From Ascochyta rabiei (Eukaryota > Ascomycota > Dothideomycetes > Pleosporales > Didymellaceae): DNA of 64,000 nt. Position 1 is the stretch's first letter, and each line of letters opens with the position of its first letter. Below, in pieces: positions 56,858-64,000 of this stretch. The translations under genes and the position numbers were made by a program. A model generated the notes under the pieces. It did not search any database. It worked only from the letters and a program-made list of their open reading frames with translations, and had not been told where the DNA came from. The stretch spans positions 2,046,001-2,110,000 of the forward strand of contig NC_082406.1 in the NCBI RefSeq assembly GCF_004011695.2, written 5' to 3'.

Positions 56858-58766
56858 GGGGCTGCGGGCTGCACCGAGATGAGATGAGATGAGATGCGAA
56901 GCAAGTGCGGCACGGAGATATTATAATGTCGCTAACGATGTTGCGTTGCGGAGTCGAGCTGTAGCGAGCGACAGATATCACGGGGCGCGCGCAAGCAAAA
57001 ACGAGTGTGGGTGGGCGAGGTGCGGAGAGGCGGTCTCCTGAAGCGTGAGGTTTGGTGAGGTGTGGGCAGAGCGAGCGACCGATGAGGTGCAGTTGCAGCA
57101 GGGCGGCCGCAGCGAATAGCGACGGGCTTTCCCTCCTCCACCCGCTAAGCCACTGGCCCATCCTGCATCCCCGGCACAAAAATAACCTGCATGGTTGTAA
57201 CTTGTGACACTGGGTCGTCCTCAGCGCACACTCGCCCTCGATAGCGCCCTGACGCACACGTTCGAGCTGTCTGCTGTCACCCTCCCGCTTGAGCGCAGCC
57301 GGCCTCGCACCTGCTGCCAGCCCAACGTCTGCAACGCCTCGCCAGCTGGCGCAGCCGGCCTCTGCGCCGAGGCCTCATTGGACTCTGGAGCAGCGTGTGG
57401 CCCACTTTTTGCGGAAGCTTGACCTGCCCCTAAGGTAGGAACGTGTGGAAGGATGTTCCTCGATGCGCCTGACGGCAGTGGGCATCGTCGTGCCGGGAGC
57501 AGTGCACACGCACGAGGACCGTCGCGAGGACCGTCGCCGGGGCCTCCAGTTCGAGACATGTCACCAGAGAGGCGAATTCTGGCGATCGCCCAGAGCCTCT
57601 GCACCAATTCGCCCCGTCCGCTCCGGCCGCTTTTGCAGCCCTGGCAGTTCCCAGGTGGCGGCCCTCTGGATTGTGGAGGGCGAAAGCAGCCCGCCTGAGC
57701 GGGCGCCAACTCGGTTGCCCCTTTTCCTTCCGGCCATGATCCATCACAACTCGCGAAGCGCCGCTACCAAGTCACGCAAGTCCGCGCACGCTCCGCTCTT
57801 CTCCATCGCAAGCTTTGCACTGTGTCAAGCGAGCGACAGGCTCGCCGTCATTTGTGGACGTCATTTGTCCTCTCACGAGTCGCCGAGGACACCCCTGTCA
57901 GAAGCCGCTTCCGGTGCTTGATGAGCACCCGTGCCACCGTGTTTGCTCCACGGCGTTTGCAAATCTGCATGTTCGAGGAGGCATCGTGCGCCTTAGTGTC
58001 TGCTTCTCCAATGCGGCGCAGCTGTTCCTGAGCGTACCTTGCAGCACTGAATCCCTCTTGGCCGCGGTGCAACACAATGAACTCAAATAGGCCCCGCTTC
58101 GTTCTACAAGGTTCGTGTGCCGGAAGGCTGGGCGTAACGTTGACCTGAACTCAGTTGCAAACTATGATGCGCACCTGCATCGCCAACCATTACCCAAAGC
58201 TGTGGACGACACGACAGTAAGGGGGCATTGACTTCCCGTCACTTGCCAATCCTGAGTTTCCATGTCCATGTGTCTGTCATGTTCTCGAAAAATGTTCGAG
58301 TTTCTCGCTCGCACGGCATACCAGGGAGCCTAGAGTCGCACCACAATGACCCATGAACCCAGAGGTCAAGGAGACACTTAGTGTCGACATATTTTGTGTG
58401 GAACACCTGAAACCCTTCTAGAAACAGTGCCCTTCCAAAAGCATGGCATTTTTATGCACGATGCCCTTTTGTGGCTAGCCGTGGTTTAGACAATGGAAGA
58501 GTAAGCCATTAGACCGTACTCGACAAAATGTTATCATCGTTGAGCCGAGCAAGCGTCGAAGGTCTGTGAGGTCTAGCCGTCGAACGCGCAAGACCGTAGG
58601 CCAAGTCGGCGTTGCCGGCGGAGGCCGCTCGTCTCGATGTCTGACTAACCAGCAGGTATGCAAGGGCGTCAACATCTGGAAGAAAACTGGCATTTAGCAA
58701 CTGCTCACATGGCTGACACATAGATCTGATGCTGGAAAGGCGTCTATTTCGACAGCCAACTCGTCC
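56858..58766. other. Long upstream region of the homeobox gene
   Basis: No gene supported in 1.9 kb. Near 56879 there is a GAGAT pentamer run. Long 5' regions are usual for fungal developmental regulators. The part from 58470 lies 3' of the HAD gene. Confidence 0.45.
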
Positions 58767-59693
58767 CTATACCAGGGCGTTGGTAATCTCGAGTTCACCA
58801 CTACCAGTCGTCTGATCCCAAGCCCTCAAGGTCACACTTTGCATGTCTTTGACAATGTAGTCTGCGCCGGCCTCCACGAGCTGTTCCAACGAATGCGTTG
58901 TGTGGAGCGCAATGACAGTGAAGCCAGCTGCCTTTCCTGATCGGACACCAGCTGGAGCGTCTTCGAAGACAACAATAGATGGCATTTGCTGCTGGAGAAG
59001 CAGTTTCTTCTCGCCCATCTTGTAGCACGCTGGATCCGGTTTGCCATTCGGCACGTCTTCGGCGGTGACAATGTTTTTGGGATGCGCCAACTTCATGACC
59101 TCTAGCCAACCAGTGACCAGAGGACGCGTACCTGAGGTGACGATAGCCCACGGAGTAGACTGTTCGTCGAGTCGATCTAGCATGGCGCGGGAGCCAGGGA
59201 TCTCCGCAGCATCTGAACCAAATTCGATTGGTATCCGACCTTCAGCGTGGCTGATGTCTTGATGTTGCTGGTCAGTCGTTGTTACTCAGGTGAAGCATGG
59301 CGACTACTCACACTCCCAATTAGCCAGCTTTGGTTCGTATATTTGGAGAACATCGATCGAACGTCTGCCGTGTGACGTAGCAAGAATCACCTTTGGGTCG
59401 ACACCAATCTCTTCCCCGATTCTGCACACCTTAGCCTGAGCTGCCTGTGTTGACATACTGGTACGTACCTTTGCCAGTGCTTGACGATGGCTGGAGTAGA
59501 ATCAATGATAGTGCCGCTGCTGGGATCAGAGATTATTCTGTGTGGTGTAGGCACTGAGAACGTACTCCATGTCAAACAACTAGATTCTAGTCAGTTCACC
59601 GTCTTGCGTGGAAGACTTTGTACAGCCACTCACCAAGCCGTGACATTTAACTGTTTGCGCGGGCGCAGAGAAATTAGGCTCGGCGACGGTCAT
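58767..59693 (-). CDS. HAD-superfamily phosphatase (glycerol-3-phosphatase-like)
   Basis: Five exons: 59693-59634, 59579-59566, 59516-59469, 59421-59312 and 59257-58767 (240 residues, close to yeast GPP1 at 250). HAD motifs after splicing: motif I LFDMDGTIIDSTPA (nucleophile D23, acid/base D25), motif II IVTSGT, motif III Lys in GKPDPACY, and motif IV VVFEDAPAGVRSGKAAG. The cap region WEYISHAEGR and the rest fit the GPP1/DOG2 group that dephosphorylates small sugar or polyol phosphates; the exact substrate is inferred. Exon 2 is only 14 nt and encodes most of motif I, and the D25 codon is split by intron 2. The AAG acceptor of intron 4 is weak but is the only one that keeps frame. Divergent from NUG1. 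Confidence 0.85.
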
Positions 59694-60147
59694 GGTCCAG
59701 GTAATCGTGATAAATCGAGTTGCTCTTCTAAGCTTCCGAGAAAGTGTATATGGCCTTGATATACCTCATGGACAGAGTCAGATGGCGACAGTAAAAGCAA
59801 GAGAGCTAACTGAAAATGGCATTCCGGCCGCCTGATTTTAGATGTGGTCAAGCCAATCCCGACAAGCGTGAGTGAGGAGGGCTCGAGTTGAACATCCTCC
59901 AAAGGCGGAAACTTTGTTCTGACCTAGTTCGGATGCTTTCAGCGCAAGCATTACGGTATTTGGTTTGTTCGTGTATTGTGTGCTGATGTGATCCTATAGC
60001 AAAGGCTTATTGTCAAAGAGCTGAGGGGCAGCAAACAGCAAATACTGCCGCAACTCGCCGCCCTGCTAGCGTAAGAATCTCGAGAAATAATCGAAAATAT
60101 GGAGCGCATCGAGTGGCAGACTTTCACAACAACAACCACCACACAAA
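59694..60147. other. Divergent promoter, HAD phosphatase / NUG1
   Basis: About 450 bases with no coding signal. Confidence 0.45.
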
Positions 60148-61888
60148 ATGAAGGTCGGAAGTATGTACAATTCATAAAAGCTCTGCAGAAACAGTGCTAA
60201 CCTCTCGCGCAGAGCCAAAGTCGAAGCGCCAGCCTGTGCGCCTGCGCCACAAGATCGAGAAAGCATCTGCGCAAAAGCAGAAGAAGGCGAAGAAGCTGGC
60301 GAAGAAGGTACGGTGGCTGCGCACAAGCTATTGAGTAGTTCTGACACATTTGCAGAATCCAGAATGGCGATCCAAGGCGAAGAAAGACCCCGGAATCCCA
60401 AACCTGTTCCCATACAAAGACAAGATTCTCGCAGAGGTTGAAGAGCAGCGCAGGCTGAAGGAGGAGGATACCGTCCGTCGTCGCGAGCTGGCCAAGCAGC
60501 AGAGAGCAGGCGGAGGAGCTGCTTCGGACGCCATGGAAGACGACGACGACGAATTCGAGCAGTTCGATGCTGAGGGCGACGAGCTTTTGGCCGAAGACAG
60601 CGACGACGAGGATTCTATGCAGGTGGTCAGTAGTGATACTGGATGCTGACATGCTTATGACGCTAAAATGGACTAGGACACAAACCCTATGGCTGCGCTG
60701 CTTGCATCTGCAAGGGCCCGCGCCGCCGAGTTCGAGTCAAAGAGCGGAAACGCGGAAGACGACGTGGACTCTGACGGCTCTGACGAGGAGGATGGCGCTT
60801 CAGGCGTTCGCAAGGACTCGTCGAGAAAGCAGTTCGACAAGATCTACAAGCAAGTGGTTGACTCCGCCGACGTCGTCCTCTATGTACTGGATGCCCGAGA
60901 CCCCATAGGAACACGGTCCAAAGACGTGGAGCAGCTGGTTATGTCGGCCGATGGAGGCAGCAAGCGTCTTATCTTCATCTTGAACAAGATAGATCTGGTA
61001 CCGCCTCCGGTCCTCCGCCAGTGGCTCATCAACCTGCGCCGATCCTTCCCCACCCTTCCACTGCGCGCCTCGAAACCTGCGCCAAACGCGAAGGTCTTCG
61101 AGCACAAGGACCTCACCATGAAGGGCACATCCGAGACACTGTTCAAGGCGCTGAAGACTTTCGCCGAGTCTCGGCAGCTCAAGCGCTCTGTCAAGGTCGG
61201 TATCATCGGCTATCCCAACGTAGGTAAATCATCAGTCATCAATGCATTGGCTCAGAGAATGGGTGGCCGGGTTGGCGCATGTCCTACGGGTGCGGAGGCT
61301 GGTGTCACTACAAGCCTGAGGGAAGTCAAGCTGGACAACAAGCTCAAGCTGCTCGATTCGCCTGGTATTGTCTTCCCCAACGACCCAGAAGGCACGAAGG
61401 AGAGCAAGGTACAGCAGCAGGCTCGACGCATCTTGCTGAACGCTGTGCCGCCCAAGGAGATCGAGGACCCTGTGCCAGCAGTCTCCTTACTGCTCAAGAG
61501 GCTTTCGGCATCAGAAGAGCTCTTTGGAAAGCTCATGGAAGTCTATGATCTGCCTGCTCTCAACGGTGTTGGTAAGGACAAGACGACCGATTTCTTGGTA
61601 CAAGTCGCACGTAAGAGGGGGAGACTGGGCAAGGGCGGCGTTCCCAACCTTTACAGCTCGGCGCAGACTGTTATCAACGATTGGAGAGATGGACGTATTC
61701 AGGGTTGGACAGACCCATCCAAGTACAAGCCTGCTGAGCCGACCGCCACGAACAAGACCGCACCTGCTCTGAAGACTGCCGGTCTTGTTGGAGACCAGAA
61801 GGAGATTGTGAAGGAATGGGCTGCCGAGTTCAAGCTGGACGGTCTCTGGGGCGATGAACCAGATGCGACCGAAGCCATGGAGGAGTAG
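60148..61888 (+). CDS. NUG1: Nuclear/nucleolar GTPase NUG1 (60S export)
   Basis: Exons 60148-60160, 60213-60307, 60356-60622 (or -60625) and 60677-61888 (528 or 529 residues). NUG1 is a circularly permuted GTPase needed for maturation and nuclear export of pre-60S subunits. The N-terminus is Lys/Arg-rich (KPKSKRQPVRLRHKIEKAS), as in the GNL3/NUG1 N-domain, then coiled and acidic. The G motifs are in permuted order: G4 LNKID near residue 228, G1 GYPNVGKSS near 302, G3 DSPGI further on. The first exon is only 13 nt. At the third donor GTGGTC and GTCAGT are both in frame and differ by one codon; GTCAGT fits consensus better. Confidence 0.93.
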
Positions 61889-62378
61889 AGCATCTTTGGA
61901 CAAAATTCGTAATATGGCGAAACGGCGTTTGAACTGATAGACCTTTACGCTTTTGCTGGGTCAGGATCTCATAGGTATACATCGTGACGATACCACTGCA
62001 TGTTGTTTAGAAGGTCAATCAATAGGCAACGGCCCACTTCAAACAACATGTTGAACTCGATTGCTACCTGAGCGTCATGTGGAGAGCCTTGACAATTTCG
62101 AAAAGCCCAAAGTAGCTCCAAATCTTTAGCCGATTCTGCCCATGTGCCATTCTCTGCGACATCGGACGCACCTTGCACTTTTCACTCGTCTTAAGGCGCG
62201 ATTGTGAAGGCGCAGGGCTCAGGGCAGGTGTTCCGCCCCCACCGCTTCTCCGCTCTGTGCCCCACGCGCGCTTAGAGTCGGTTGAGCTGCTGACCACCGT
62301 CACTGGTAGCCTGACTGCTCCAGATACAAATACTAAATCTGCCCACACAAGAGCACGAATCCTTCGCAAAGCATCACA
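61889..62378. other. Intergenic: NUG1 3' region and P5CDH promoter
   Basis: No gene seen in about 490 bases. Confidence 0.5.
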
Positions 62379-64000
62379 ATGAGTTCTTCAAGGGGTCTTC
62401 AGTCTATCCGTCCAGTTTCCAAGACCTTCAATGCGCTGCCAGCTGCATACGCTGGCGCGCAGGTCGCGTCCAGACGGCACGCAGGAACCATCGCAAACTT
62501 TAAAATCCCCACGATCAACAACGAGCCCAACGTGAGTTCCGAACATGGATATTTCCATATGGGAGGGAGGATCTAACGTGGATTATAGCAACACTACTCG
62601 AAAGGCTCAGTGGACAGGCAAAAGTTGCAAGATGCTATCGCAGCCTTGAAGAAGAGGGGAGCTATCCAGGTACCGCTTGCCATTGGAGGCGAACACGTAG
62701 GTTTTTCTGATGTGTCGGTGCTTTGATTGTCGATGCTGACCGAATCCAGATCAATAACTCCTCCATCCTCACTCAGCACGATCCGTCGTCCCACGCCGAT
62801 GTAGTCGCAAAGTACTCCAACGCCAGCACAGCAGACGTCAAGACGGCCATCAATGCAGCCCTCGAGGCAAAAGCAGAATGGGAGGCTCTACCCTTCGCCG
62901 ATCGTGCTTCGATCTTCCTGAAGGCAGCCGACCTCGTGTCCAGCAAGTACCGATACGAGATCATGGCGGCAACTATGGTCGGCCAGGGCAAGAACGCGTG
63001 GCAGGCCGAAATCGATTCAGCAGCCGAGCTGTGCGATTTCCTGAGGTTCAATGTCAAATATGCCGAGGACACATACGGCCACCAGCCCACACACAACTCG
63101 CCAGGCGTCTGGAACCGTGTCGAGTACCGACCTCTTGAGGGCTTTGTGTACGCCGTATCGCCCTTCAACTTCACGGCTATCGGCGGCAACCTCCCTGCTG
63201 CTCCAGCACTCATGGGCAACGTTGTGGTTTGGAAGCCATCTCCTTCCGCCATTGCCTCGAACTGGCTCTTGTACCAGATCCTCATCGAAGCCGGCCTTCC
63301 CCCAAACGTCATCCAGTGGGTCCCTGGTGATGCGGTCGAAGTGACTAAAGAAGTTCTGTCCCACCGACAATTCGCTGCCCTCCACTACACAGGTAGCACG
63401 GCAGTCTTCCGTCAGCTGTACGGCACGATCGCAAACGGTGTCGCCGACGGCAAATACCAGAGCTACCCTCGCATTGTCGGCGAGACTGGAGGCAAGAACT
63501 TCCACTTGGTCCACCCCAACGTCGACGTGAAGAACGCCGCGATCCAGACTGTCCGCGGTGCTTTTGAGTACCAAGGTCAGAAGTGCAGTGCGTGCTCGCG
63601 CCTGTACGTCCCTAAATCTGTATGGCCCGAATTTCAGAAGACCCTGGTCGCAGAGACGGAGGCTCTTAAGATCGGTGAGCCTTCTCAGTTCGAGAATTTC
63701 ATAGGCCCTGTCATCCACGAGGCCAGCTTCAAGAAGCTTTCTGGTGTTATTGACGAAGCCAAGAACGACAGCGAACTTGAGCTCGTCGTTGGTGGCAAGT
63801 ACGACAGCAGCAAGGGTTACTACATCCACCCCACCATCTACAAAACCTCCAACCCTAACCATCCTCTTTTGTCGCGTGAGCTTTTCGGGCCCGTCCTCGT
63901 TGCGTACGTCTACGACGATGCTGCCCCTGATGCTTTCGAGAAGATCATCAAGCAGATCGATGATACCTCCGAGTACGCTTTGACTGGAGCTGTCTTTGCC
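62379..64000 (+). CDS. PUT2: Delta-1-pyrroline-5-carboxylate dehydrogenase, mitochondrial (3' end cut by window)
   Basis: Exons 62379-62531, 62589-62696 and 62750 to beyond 64000; 504 residues are present and about 60-70 more are expected. The enzyme oxidises P5C/glutamate semialdehyde to glutamate with NAD+ in proline catabolism (PUT2 in yeast, prnC in Aspergillus). The N-terminus, rich in Arg, Ser and Ala, looks like a mitochondrial presequence. Aldehyde dehydrogenase features seen: VSPFNFTAIGGNLPAAP, VVWKPSPSA, the general-base Glu in GETGGKNFHLV near residue 331, and the catalytic Cys in GQKCSACSRLYVP near residue 366. It follows NUG1 in the same direction, but there is no sign of functional coupling. 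Confidence 0.95.

Overview
The window is nuclear DNA of a filamentous ascomycete (Pezizomycotina; a Dothideomycete is my guess, but nothing here proves the class). Genes are monocistronic, on both strands, and are cut by short introns of about 45-60 nt with GTRNGT-type donors, CTAAC/CTGAC branch points and YAG acceptors. The gene set (PEX20, SLD3, CKB1, AzgA, NUG1, a fungal RGS-LOV protein) is typical of Pezizomycotina. No transposon, CRISPR, rRNA or convincing tRNA was found. Exon borders were worked out by hand from splice signals and reading frame and were not checked against transcripts.

Layout: 1.4-6.3 kb (+) a very large CorA-like membrane protein; 7.0-8.6 kb (+) peroxin PEX20; 9.4-11.1 kb (+) an RtcB-family RNA ligase-like protein; 12.6-13.5 kb (+) a GPI-anchored Cu-only superoxide dismutase; 14.0-15.0 kb (-) CUS2/TAT-SF1; 15.9-17.0 kb (+) a TLC-domain membrane protein; 17.3-18.1 kb (-) an AhpC/TSA-like thioredoxin-fold protein; 18.7-20.7 kb (-) a degenerate methyltransferase; 22.1-24.2 kb (+) purine permease AzgA; 27.2-29.5 kb (-) an RGS-LOV photoreceptor-like protein; 30.7-31.8 kb (+) casein kinase 2 beta.

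The second half holds a roughly 2,500-residue W-G/poly-Lys repeat protein (32.8-40.5 kb, -); a Ser-rich conserved-type protein (42.5-45.0 kb, -); replication factor SLD3 (46.1-48.8 kb, -); a secreted MRJP/yellow-family protein (49.3-50.7 kb, +); a homeodomain transcription factor (54.3-56.9 kb, -); a HAD phosphatase (58.8-59.7 kb, -); the 60S-export GTPase NUG1 (60.1-61.9 kb, +); and the 5' part of delta-1-pyrroline-5-carboxylate dehydrogenase, which runs off the right edge.

The genes do not form a pathway cluster; this is an ordinary housekeeping region with several lineage-specific large proteins. The points most worth following are the W-G/poly-Lys giant, the RGS-LOV protein that keeps the photoactive cysteine but has lost most flavin-contact residues, the RtcB-like ligase in an ascomycete, the HAD catalytic aspartate carried on a 14-nt microexon, and a methyltransferase without a recognisable SAM-binding motif.
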